64,000 bases of DNA. It comes from Desulfovibrionales bacterium. GTDB taxonomy: Bacteria; Desulfobacterota; Desulfovibrionia; Desulfovibrionales; Desulfovibrionaceae. The notes beneath the pieces are model-generated. The model did not search any database, was not told the DNA's origin, and saw only the letters and a program-made list of their open reading frames with translations. Each line of letters opens with the position of its first letter. Within the stretch, counting starts at the first letter, position 1. The stretch lies in contig JASGMV010000008.1 of NCBI GenBank assembly GCA_030156255.1, positions 16,544 through 80,543 of the forward strand, given 5' to 3'. Below are positions 41,826-50,066 of this stretch, one piece after another. The translations under genes and the position numbers were made by a program.

Positions 41826-44516
41826 TCATTTCTTCTTTTTAGCGGCCGCCTTCTTTTTCTTGTTGTTTTTCTTTTCCTTGCGTTTCTCCGCCAATTCCTC
41901 TTCCTTTTGCTCGAACAATTCGTTTTTCTTGCGTTCAAAGCTGATGGCCGTGCGCAGGGCGGCGACGGCCATGGCCAGAATGGATAAAATCAGCACCAAG
42001 CCTTTCTGGAAGTCCCATTTCTGTTTGACCACCAGGTCCACCATCCAATTTCCCTCCATCCCCCGGGTGAAATAGATGAAGGCCGGCACGGTCACCAAGG
42101 CGAGGCCCAAGCTGGCCAACTCCATCCACATGAAGTTTTTGCCGAGCATCAGCACGAACAGAGTGGAGTCTCTAATGATGCGCAGGGAAACCAGACGGCT
42201 TTGCAGCGTGGTCAGGCGTTCGTCGATCTCCGAGAGATATTTTTGCGTGTTCCGGAAGTTTTCCGCAACCTCGAGATGTGCGGTTTTGATCCAATTGAGC
42301 TTCTCCGCGCAAAAGTTGAAGTCTTTGTTGAACTCCAGGAGCAGTCTGGGGAAGGGAAACCAGGCCGCCTCCTTTTGAATGTCTTTGAGACGTTCGAAAT
42401 GCATTTCGACCTTGATGTTGATGAGCTTGATTTCTTTTTCGACGCGCTCGTCGATCTGCTGCTGCAACGTGTCGCAACCGCGGGCGAGCTGGATGAAGGC
42501 CACGTAATTGCGCACCTCGGTCAATTCCGACAGACGCTCCACATAGGCGTGGGCCCGTTCATGGAATTCGTTTTGGGCGTCGAACCATTGGCCGACGTCG
42601 TTGGCGAGCTTGTCCAGGCGTTTTTTCTGTTCCTCGGCCATGGACTCCGCTTCGGTCCAGACCGACCACAAGGCGCCCATGAGGTGAATGCGGCCGCGGT
42701 CCAGTTCGTGGTCGATGAGAATGCGGTTGAACATGTTCGGGTCGCGCTGGATGAGATCGGTGAACATGCTTAACGCCTGTTCGGTGAACCCCATTTTGAC
42801 CAAGCATACGCCTTCCCGGTAAACGGGTTCGAGCCAGCGGGGAGAGGTGCTCTGCGCCTGCTTGTAGTAATGGACTGCGTCGCGCAGCTCTCCGTCCGTC
42901 TCCAGGATTCTGCCTGCAACCATGTGGAAAAAGGACTGCTGCAGCGGCGTGTACGCCAATCGTTCGGCTTCCTGCCAGAAAAACAGGGCTTGTTGATGAT
43001 CCTCGGTCTCCAGGGACAGATAGCCGCGCAACGACCGGGGTTGGTAGCTGCGGGCAAGCTTGAGAGCCGATTGTTTGAGCAGATTGTCGGCCTCTTCGTA
43101 CTCTTTGGCGTACATATGGTCCAAGGCCACATGCAGATATTCGCTTTGGTCGGCCGCAATCTGCGAGATGCCGGCGGGCCAGTCCTTGCCCCGGCTGCGC
43201 CAGACAAGCCGCACCATGCGAAGCTGCTCCACGGCGTTGATCTCGAATATGGCCCGCAACAAGAGGGCTTGCGTTTTTTTCTGTTCGCCGAGCAGGAGTT
43301 CGGAGAGGGAGTTCAGCAGATTGTCCTTGTCCAGGCTTTCCTCCAACGCCATGAATCCCTTATCGATGTCTTCGATGGAGACGCGGGCCAGCTTGTTCCA
43401 GATGTTGGGATTCCATTTGGGCAATTGGCGGCTGGGACAGAGCGCCGGGGGATGGTTGCGCAATCCGCAGTAGAAGCATTCGTCGTACCCGCCGACCACA
43501 AGATTGCGTGGGATATGCACTTGAAGGCTGCCCGTCGCCTCCACCTCGTCCTGGCCGGCCGCCAGGCCGATGTTGCACCAGGAGTCTATGGTTTCGTCGC
43601 GCGGACCGTACTGTATTTCATTGATGCGAAAGTCGTCTCCCAGCAGGAAGGCCGTCTTGTATTGCAAATGGGGAAAGTCCGGGGCCAGCTTGTTCCAGTC
43701 CAGATTGAACTTGTTGGGCAAGTCTTCATTGAAATTGTGGCCTTGCCGGGAAATGGCGGCCATGACCACGGGCCAATACTCTTTTTCCTCCGAGTTGCGC
43801 ACCTCTTTCAAGAGGCGCAAAATGTCTTTGCAAAAGGTGCGCAACAACCGCAAGCCGTCAATGGGAAAGATGACGAAATTATCTTTGGAGAGATACTTGA
43901 GCCCCAGCCGTTGGAGTACGGTCTGTATCTCCTGGAACACTGCGCGCCAGCCGGAGATGAAGGCCTTGTCCGACGGATTGCCGAGAGGCGTCATCGCCAT
44001 GAACCAGCCCAGATCCGTTTCGTAATCCAATCCCTGGTCCGCGGTGAGCAGCATCCAATTGACGTTGGCCATGCCGGGCAACACCTTGGCTTCGCGCACT
44101 CCCAGGCCGTGGACGCTGTGGACCTGCTCCTTCATATTCGGGTGGACCCACACCTCGAATTCGTTGGCGGGCGAGACGTCCTGGTTGTGCATCTCCGATG
44201 GGACGGACAGGGACAAATGCAGGTGATAGTCCACCAGCAGCGTCGCCTGAATGATTTGGCAAAAGACCGGCATGGGGTTCAAACGGGCCCAGACCTGGAG
44301 CCGGGCGATAGGCCGGAAGACCTCTTGGGTGAAGAAGAACCAGAGCGCCTGGTTCGTCTCCTGCGCGAGGCAGAGTCCGCCGTAGTCGGTGAGGGTCTGG
44401 GCGACCGCGGAGCTGGCCGGGCCGGTCCATGTGAGCCAGACGCCGTACCCGGTGTAGATCATTTTGGACTGGTTGATGCTTGGCAGCTTGTCCAGTAGAG
44501 AGGAGAGGTTGGCCAT
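41826..44516 (-). CDS. 896-residue TPR/membrane protein with CCHC zinc knuckle
   Basis: I do not recognise a family. Residues 1-340 form a Trp-rich alpha/beta region (MANLSSLLDKLPSINQSKMI). A CCHC zinc knuckle follows: Cys347-x2-Cys350-x4-His355-x4-Cys360. Residues about 385-650 contain helical repeats resembling TPRs (for example SFFHMVAGRILETDGELRDAV and EPVYREGVCLVKMGFTEQAL). A coiled-coil (about 650-780), two membrane helices (about 792-812 and 833-855) and a Lys-rich tail ending in KKKK close it. The tail lies on the cytoplasmic side if both helices span. It is divergent from the MoaE-like gene and single. It may scaffold a complex at the membrane. Confidence 0.72.
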   Translation of the reverse strand: MANLSSLLDKLPSINQSKMIYTGYGVWLTWTGPASSAVAQTLTDYGGLCLAQETNQALWFFFTQEVFRPIARLQVWARLNPMPVFCQIIQATLLVDYHLHLSLSVPSEMHNQDVSPANEFEVWVHPNMKEQVHSVHGLGVREAKVLPGMANVNWMLLTADQGLDYETDLGWFMAMTPLGNPSDKAFISGWRAVFQEIQTVLQRLGLKYLSKDNFVIFPIDGLRLLRTFCKDILRLLKEVRNSEEKEYWPVVMAAISRQGHNFNEDLPNKFNLDWNKLAPDFPHLQYKTAFLLGDDFRINEIQYGPRDETIDSWCNIGLAAGQDEVEATGSLQVHIPRNLVVGGYDECFYCGLRNHPPALCPSRQLPKWNPNIWNKLARVSIEDIDKGFMALEESLDKDNLLNSLSELLLGEQKKTQALLLRAIFEINAVEQLRMVRLVWRSRGKDWPAGISQIAADQSEYLHVALDHMYAKEYEEADNLLKQSALKLARSYQPRSLRGYLSLETEDHQQALFFWQEAERLAYTPLQQSFFHMVAGRILETDGELRDAVHYYKQAQSTSPRWLEPVYREGVCLVKMGFTEQALSMFTDLIQRDPNMFNRILIDHELDRGRIHLMGALWSVWTEAESMAEEQKKRLDKLANDVGQWFDAQNEFHERAHAYVERLSELTEVRNYVAFIQLARGCDTLQQQIDERVEKEIKLINIKVEMHFERLKDIQKEAAWFPFPRLLLEFNKDFNFCAEKLNWIKTAHLEVAENFRNTQKYLSEIDERLTTLQSRLVSLRIIRDSTLFVLMLGKNFMWMELASLGLALVTVPAFIYFTRGMEGNWMVDLVVKQKWDFQKGLVLILSILAMAVAALRTAISFERKKNELFEQKEEELAEKRKEKKNNKKKKAAAKKKK

Positions 44517-44569
44517 ATCGAAAGGCGCCCTTATTGGTTGCGTGTCGTTATCATGATGGGAGGCCCCTG

Positions 44570-44935
44570 ATGAACGTTCAGGACATGATCGAAGCCATTC
44601 GGCGCGAGCCGGGGTTTGCGGACAACGTGGGTATGCTCGCGGCGCATAACGGCGTGGTGAGGGGCTTCTCTCGGACGCACCCTAGCACGGTGGTGGGGAT
44701 CGAGGTCAAGCCGGACTATGGGCGCATCGAGCGGATTCGGCGCGAAATCGAGGCCAGACCGGGAATTTTCCGTGTCTTGGCGGAGGCCGAAGAAGGCCAT
44801 TTGAAGCCGGGAGACGATTTGCTGCGCATGGTGGTCGCCGGAGATATCCGAGAGCGTGTGCTTCCGGCCCTTTCGGATCTCCTGGACCGGATCAAATCGG
44901 AGGCGATCCGGAAAAAAGAATTCTTCGAGACCTGA
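44570..44935 (+). CDS. MoaE-like protein (molybdopterin synthase large subunit family, divergent)
   Basis: This 121-residue protein resembles MoaE: VGMLAAHNGVVRGFSR near the N-terminus, VGIEVKPDYGRIERIRREIEAR in the centre, GHLKPGDDLLRMVVAGDIRERVLPALSDLLDRIKSEAIRKKEFFE at the end. The last segment parallels the family's LKxxxPxWKKE, so the two functional lysines seem kept. MoaE joins MoaD to add sulfur to precursor Z. The usual HR-x-G block is altered (HLKPG). GGGAGG lies six bases upstream of the ATG. A specialised paralogue is possible. Confidence 0.6.
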   Translation: MNVQDMIEAIRREPGFADNVGMLAAHNGVVRGFSRTHPSTVVGIEVKPDYGRIERIRREIEARPGIFRVLAEAEEGHLKPGDDLLRMVVAGDIRERVLPALSDLLDRIKSEAIRKKEFFET

Positions 44936-45019
44936 GTCTGCCTCGCGGAGGCGAGTGTTTTCTGGCGTATTGCGCAATCCGGTTCATGCTCCGTCGGCCC
45001 ATTCTGCGCGCGGGGAGGC

Positions 45020-48000
45020 CTACATCAACTGAAGGATGGTCTGCAGAAGCTGGTCCATGTTCACGGGCTTGGAGACGTACGCGGTCATACCGGCCTCCAA
45101 AAAGCGCTCTTTATCCCCTTTCATGGCGTAAGCGGTCAGGGCTATGATCGGCAAATCCGGGGAGTAGGCCCGGTGTTCGGGATTTCGCAAGGCGCGCGTA
45201 GCCTCCAGGCCGTCCATTTCGGGCATCTGCACGTCCATGAGTACGATGTCGAAGGGTTGGCGCGTTAAAATTTCCAAAGCTTCCAATCCGTTACACGCGA
45301 CGGTGACGGCATGGCCTTCCTCGGCCAGAAAATGCGAAATGTAAATCTGGTTGACCTCGTTGTCCTCGGCCAAAAGAATGCGCAGCGGGCGGCGTTCTTT
45401 CCTGCCCGCCGGACCGCTTCCGGACACAGCGGCTTCGTCTTGCGGGAGCCGCTCGGATTTTTCCAGCAGGACGGAGAAGGAGAAGGTGGAGCCGGCGTAG
45501 GGCTCGCTCGCCACCTTGATGTCCCCTCCCATGAGGTTGGTCAGCCGCTTGGAAATGGCCAGGCCGAGTCCTGCTCCGCCGTGGCGTTTCGAGATGGAGG
45601 GGTCCAGTTGGCTGAAGCTTTTGAAGAGGAGCGGCAGCTTGTCCGCGGCGATGCCGATTCCCTGGTCCCGCACCGAGAAGTGGAGTCTGACGGTTTCGCC
45701 GTCCGTCTCGCCCGGGGAGACTTCGATATCCACCGAGCCTTGCTCCGTGAACTTGATGGCGTTGGACACCAGGTTGCGCAGAACCTGCGTCAGGCGGCCG
45801 GCGTCGCCCCGTAATTGCGTGGGAACGCCGGGATGCATGGACAGGCGCAACCCCAGGCCTTTGTCTTGGGCCTGGGGCGTAAAGGAGTTGACCAGCGCTT
45901 CCAAGGTTTTTTCGAGGTTGAAGTGTTCGGGGCGTAATTCCAGCTTTTGCGCTTCGATTTTCGAGAAGTCGAGGATGTCGTTGATCAACTCCTGCAGGGA
46001 GTCGGCCGTGTCGCGGATGATGCACAGGTTGCGTCGCAGGTTGGGCGGGGGGGCCATGTTCAGCGACATGTCCGCCATGCCGATAACGCCGCCGATGGGC
46101 GTACGGATTTCATGGCTCATGTTGGCCAGAAATTCGCTTTTGGCCCTGGATGCGTTTTCGGCCTTGCGTTTGGCCTCCAACAGTTGCTGCTCCATGAGCT
46201 TGCGCTCCGAGATGTCCATGATGACCACGATGACGCTGTTGAGCTGGCGCACGTCTCCGGCGCCGGGAATGGACATGGTCAAGAGGTAGTCGAATTCTCC
46301 GCCTTTCAGGCGGGATCCCCTGTGCTCCAGTTTCAATCCCAAGTCGCCGCGCCATATCGCCAACAGCTCCCGTTTGAAGATGGCGCCGGTCCCTGGGCGA
46401 TAAATCTTGTCGAAGCCGCCGAGCAGCTCCTCTTTGGAGGAGGCCTCCAAAAGCTGCACGGCGGCTTTGTTGACGCTGGTGATGGTCACCATGGAAACGG
46501 CCCGCTGCAGCTCTTCGGGATATTGGTCCAGGTAGGCCTCGATATCCCGTACGCCCTGGGCTTTCAATTGTTCGAACCAGTCCCCGACGTTCGAGAAGTC
46601 CTCCTCCCAGATGGAAACCGGCGTGTTTTCGAACAGATTGCGGTAGCGAGCTTGCAAGGCGCGCAGCGCCTCTTCGAAGCGTTTGCGGCGGCGAATGTCG
46701 GTGTGGATGCCGATGGAGCCCACGATGGAGCCTTTTGCATTCTTGACGGCGTTAGCGCGGACAAGCACCGGAATGGGGCCGGTTCCGGACTCGACCTGCG
46801 CTTCGCCGGTCCAGGAGACGCCGCTGATCAACGCCCTGCGGATGCGGTCCGACGTCTCCGGATCGTTGAGAAGCCCGAGGTGTCCGGCCAGCGGGTCCAC
46901 GTCCTCCAGGGTGCGGCCGAACAACTGGTTGGCCGCCCGGTTCATGTACACCAAGCGGCCGGATTCGTCCGCGATGGATATGGCGTCGCCGGAGGCGTCC
47001 ACGGCTTGGTTGACCCGGAGCAGGGCGGTCTGCATCCGCATGCGCTCCGTCACGTCGTGAACGATGCAGCATAAGATGTTCTTCCCGCCGCTGTGGAAAG
47101 GCCCGGCGTACACCTCCGCTTCTTTGCGCGGACCGTCGGGCAGGGCGTATTGAAATTGGAAATGCATGTGGTCCGCCTCTGCGGCGAGCCGCAGGGTGCG
47201 TTGGATTTCTTCCGCGGGCCGGGAGGTCAGCTCCGAAAGTTTCAAGGTTCGCAGTTGGTTTTGGGAGCAACCGAAAAACGTGCAGGCCGCCTGGTTGGCG
47301 TTGGCGATGACCCCGTTTTCAGGATCCACCAAAATGATGGCCGTACTGTTTTTTTCGAAGAGCCGGGCGTAAAATTCGCTTTTTTCCTTCAAGTCCTCTT
47401 CGGCCTGCATGCGGTCGGCGATTTCATGCTTGAGCAGCGCGTTGGTCTGGGAGAGCTCCTCGGTCCGAAGCTCCACCATGTGCTCGAGGCTGTCCCTGTG
47501 GCGCGCGAGTTCTTTTTCCGCCTCCGCGCGAGCCGAAATCTCCGTTTCAAGCTCCTTGTTGGCCTGGGAGAGGTCTTCGGAATATCGACGCAGACGCCGG
47601 GTCTGCTCGGCCAGGAGGGCGGTTTGGCTCAACAAGCGGCGCGATCCCTGCACGATGACCGCCAGGACAATGCCGGTCATGATGAGAAGCGTGCCCAGAT
47701 TGCCGCGGAATAGCGACATGGCGTCGTTCAGCGGGATGGCGTAGGCCACCACGATGGACCAGCCGGGGACCGAGCGGAAGGAGGTGAGCTGTTTTTGCCC
47801 GTGGTCATGGAAGATGGCGGTCCGGGTTTCATTCCCGGCGCTTCGCAGGATTTGTCTGATAATCGGAGAGTGCTTGATGGATGCGCCCGCCCGGCCAGCT
47901 TGCTCCTGTGGGAACGAGGCCAACAGCCGGCCGTTTTGGTGCACGATCCAGCCCATGCCTCCCTGCCCCCTGGAGAGGCTGGTGAAGATTGCCTCAAAAT

Positions 48001-48583
48001 AGCTCGGATCCACCATGCAGGCGGCCACCGCCTCGAGCCCGCCGTTAGGATCGCGGACGGCCCGGGAGACCATGATGGCCCAATCGCCCCCTCGCTCCAT
48101 TTGGGTGGGAGGACCGACGTAAAGCCGCCTGTTTTCGTTGTTCCTCCATACGGAGAAGAATTCCATGTCCGAGACGTCCAAGCCCAGCGGCGCCGGAGCG
48201 CCGGTCGAACCATGGATGACGAGGCCGTGCGCGTCGGTGACGACAATGCCTTTTAATCCGGATGACTGCGCTTGCAGACGGTCGAGGAGGTTGTGCAGCC
48301 CCGGAGCCGGGACCTGCGGCGTGAGCAGCCGGTCGCCCACGGCGCAAAGCAGGCTGTCCAGATTGTTGACCGCCAATCGGAAATTTTCGTACAGGGCGCC
48401 GCCCGCGCCGAAGATATTGCGCTGGGCCAGACGCAGATTCGCCTTATAGTCCGCGTACACGGCCATGCCGGCCACAGATGCGAAAGCCAGCACCACGATT
48501 GCGGCCATCAGCAGGATGGTGCGTTTCATTGAGGCGGCGTCTTGTCCGCCCGGATATGCGTGCTCCTCCCGATACTCCGCCAT
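45020..48583 (-). CDS. Membrane hybrid sensor histidine kinase (dCache-PAS-HisKA-HATPase-REC)
   Basis: This 1187-residue protein has a first membrane helix (about 20-42), a periplasmic dCache-type domain (about 45-300), a second helix, then coiled-coil and three PAS domains (about 410-520, 545-660, 665-810). HisKA follows with FLANMSHEIRTP, then a HATPase with NLVSNAIKF, VRDQGIGI and GAGLGLAISKRL, all intact. The C-terminal receiver has AEDN, the phosphoacceptor VLMDVQMPEMDG, ALTAYA and SKP. It should autophosphorylate and pass the phosphate to its own receiver; no HPt domain follows, so an external phosphotransfer partner is implied. Its ligand is unknown. Confidence 0.93.
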   Translation of the reverse strand: MAEYREEHAYPGGQDAASMKRTILLMAAIVVLAFASVAGMAVYADYKANLRLAQRNIFGAGGALYENFRLAVNNLDSLLCAVGDRLLTPQVPAPGLHNLLDRLQAQSSGLKGIVVTDAHGLVIHGSTGAPAPLGLDVSDMEFFSVWRNNENRRLYVGPPTQMERGGDWAIMVSRAVRDPNGGLEAVAACMVDPSYFEAIFTSLSRGQGGMGWIVHQNGRLLASFPQEQAGRAGASIKHSPIIRQILRSAGNETRTAIFHDHGQKQLTSFRSVPGWSIVVAYAIPLNDAMSLFRGNLGTLLIMTGIVLAVIVQGSRRLLSQTALLAEQTRRLRRYSEDLSQANKELETEISARAEAEKELARHRDSLEHMVELRTEELSQTNALLKHEIADRMQAEEDLKEKSEFYARLFEKNSTAIILVDPENGVIANANQAACTFFGCSQNQLRTLKLSELTSRPAEEIQRTLRLAAEADHMHFQFQYALPDGPRKEAEVYAGPFHSGGKNILCCIVHDVTERMRMQTALLRVNQAVDASGDAISIADESGRLVYMNRAANQLFGRTLEDVDPLAGHLGLLNDPETSDRIRRALISGVSWTGEAQVESGTGPIPVLVRANAVKNAKGSIVGSIGIHTDIRRRKRFEEALRALQARYRNLFENTPVSIWEEDFSNVGDWFEQLKAQGVRDIEAYLDQYPEELQRAVSMVTITSVNKAAVQLLEASSKEELLGGFDKIYRPGTGAIFKRELLAIWRGDLGLKLEHRGSRLKGGEFDYLLTMSIPGAGDVRQLNSVIVVIMDISERKLMEQQLLEAKRKAENASRAKSEFLANMSHEIRTPIGGVIGMADMSLNMAPPPNLRRNLCIIRDTADSLQELINDILDFSKIEAQKLELRPEHFNLEKTLEALVNSFTPQAQDKGLGLRLSMHPGVPTQLRGDAGRLTQVLRNLVSNAIKFTEQGSVDIEVSPGETDGETVRLHFSVRDQGIGIAADKLPLLFKSFSQLDPSISKRHGGAGLGLAISKRLTNLMGGDIKVASEPYAGSTFSFSVLLEKSERLPQDEAAVSGSGPAGRKERRPLRILLAEDNEVNQIYISHFLAEEGHAVTVACNGLEALEILTRQPFDIVLMDVQMPEMDGLEATRALRNPEHRAYSPDLPIIALTAYAMKGDKERFLEAGMTAYVSKPVNMDQLLQTILQLM

Positions 48584-48751
48584 GGCCTTCTTCCGGCGTG
48601 AGGATTGATTCGTTGCTTTCTCTTACTGTTACCTCATCACGGCGTATCTGGAAAGGGCGATTGTGCAACGATCACGACGCAGAATTTTCATAAGCGCAAC
48701 CCGACGTTTTGCGGGTGCGTTGCAGCGTCGTTGTCCGTCCGAGGGCGGGCG

Positions 48752-49624
48752 TCAGAGCCAGTGAATATCCGGCAGGCAGGCCAGCGGTTGGTCGTCGCTG
48801 AAGAATCGCGGTTTGGCTCGGAAGGATCCGGCGCCTCCCGCGCGCCGCAATCGCCTGACCTGATCCAACCGTTTGGCGCCGATGGGATCGAAGTTCAAGG
48901 CCGGAGAACTCTTCGGGTCCTGCAGGAAGTTGACCACCACTTTGGCCGTCAGGTCCACCATGTTGAGCAGGTAGCCGTCCGGGTCCTGGATCGGCAGAGC
49001 CCGTTGGGCCATGAGCAGCGAGTTGTGGAAAGCTTTACGCTTGGCCACGGACAGCCCGGAGCGGACCAACCGTTTTTTGATCCGGAAGGGCCAGCGTTTT
49101 TTGGACATGACGGACAACAGGCATTGATCCGCGGCTCTGTTGGGTTGGCGCAGAAGGTTCAAAACCAGTTTCCGGTCCCAGGGCACCAGCCGGTCGGCCT
49201 GCATTTCAATGTAGACGTGGCTGAACTTGCCGGCGGTGGGCGTCGTAAAGAGCAGGTTCGGCACATAGAAGTTGTGGGCCACGATGTCTGCAGCCAAGTG
49301 GGAAAGATAACCGTAGGCGAAAGCCCGCACCTTGTCGTCCCTGGCCGAGGCCAGCAGGTCGAAGCCGACGCTCCAGTTATGGCTGTGTCCCGCCTTCGCC
49401 TTGACGCCTTTGCCGATGAAGATGTCGGCGCTCAAACAGCCGTACAGGAAAGCGTTGGGCCGCTTGGACAGCAAGTCGGCGAGAAAAGGAGAAAGCAGGT
49501 GCAGGTTCGAAAGAAGCTTGCCCCCGACGACCATATGCACGCCGGGGCCCCAGGCCCATGCTTCCGATGGCGAGCAGAAAAGTATGAGAAGCGCCAGACT
49601 GAAGAGCGCAGACAGATATTTCAT
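48752..49624 (-). CDS. Secreted zinc-dependent phospholipase C-like protein
   Basis: This 290-residue protein has a signal peptide (MKYLSALFSLALLILF) with likely cleavage after SEA (residue 22), leaving an N-terminal WAWGPGVHM. In zinc-dependent phospholipases C the mature N-terminal Trp and following His bind zinc. Further ligand candidates are His80 and His82, His109, Asp113 and His117 (the YLSHLAADIVAHNFY motif). The family hydrolyses phosphatidylcholine-like lipids and includes S1/P1 nucleases. The ATG at 49624 was chosen for the signal peptide; an upstream in-frame GTG at 49741 adds 39 residues. Neither has a clear Shine-Dalgarno. The enzymatic call is inferred from motifs. Confidence 0.75.
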   Translation of the reverse strand: MKYLSALFSLALLILFCSPSEAWAWGPGVHMVVGGKLLSNLHLLSPFLADLLSKRPNAFLYGCLSADIFIGKGVKAKAGHSHNWSVGFDLLASARDDKVRAFAYGYLSHLAADIVAHNFYVPNLLFTTPTAGKFSHVYIEMQADRLVPWDRKLVLNLLRQPNRAADQCLLSVMSKKRWPFRIKKRLVRSGLSVAKRKAFHNSLLMAQRALPIQDPDGYLLNMVDLTAKVVVNFLQDPKSSPALNFDPIGAKRLDQVRRLRRAGGAGSFRAKPRFFSDDQPLACLPDIHWL

Positions 49625-49780
49625 GGTGTGTTTGAAAGCTTGCGTAATCTGCAAGTCCGTAAAGTCGAATTTCCTTTTCGTCGTATGGATCGAACGCCCC
49701 GGAAAAAAGGCGACGCCTTCCACAAGTACATTGGTTGCCACTATAAGAGGAAATTAATTTTTGGCAAGCGTCCGTTAGGG

Positions 49781-49866
49781 CGTTCTGCGCCCGAAACGCT
49801 TGTTTGAAGGCGAGCGCAGCCCGCTATAAGCATCTCGCGGCAAGGATTTGCTCGCAAATTTTCGCC
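49781..49866 (-). repeat. Dispersed 86-bp intergenic repeat, copy A
   Basis: The reverse complement of this segment aligns with 30238-30323 over its full 86 bases. The common blocks are a GCAAAT-CTTGC core and CGGGCTGCG with the following CGCC. It lies in the 442-base gap between the phospholipase-like gene and the next kinase; nothing else is recognisable there except AT-rich sequence at 49970-50040. Confidence 0.65.
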
Positions 49867-50066
49867 GGGCGGGTTAATTTTGAAAAAGTCACCCCGCCCT
49901 TAGGCGGAAAACCGTTTTGTTTTGGTAACTCCTTCATAAAACTACTATACGTCGTATTCGTTGCAAGTCATGTGGACATCAAGCTCGGAAAGAGATATGA
50001 AATATTCTATAATTTATTCCGCACTGCGTCAATAGACCGCATCCGGCGCCATTACCCGTGCACTAT

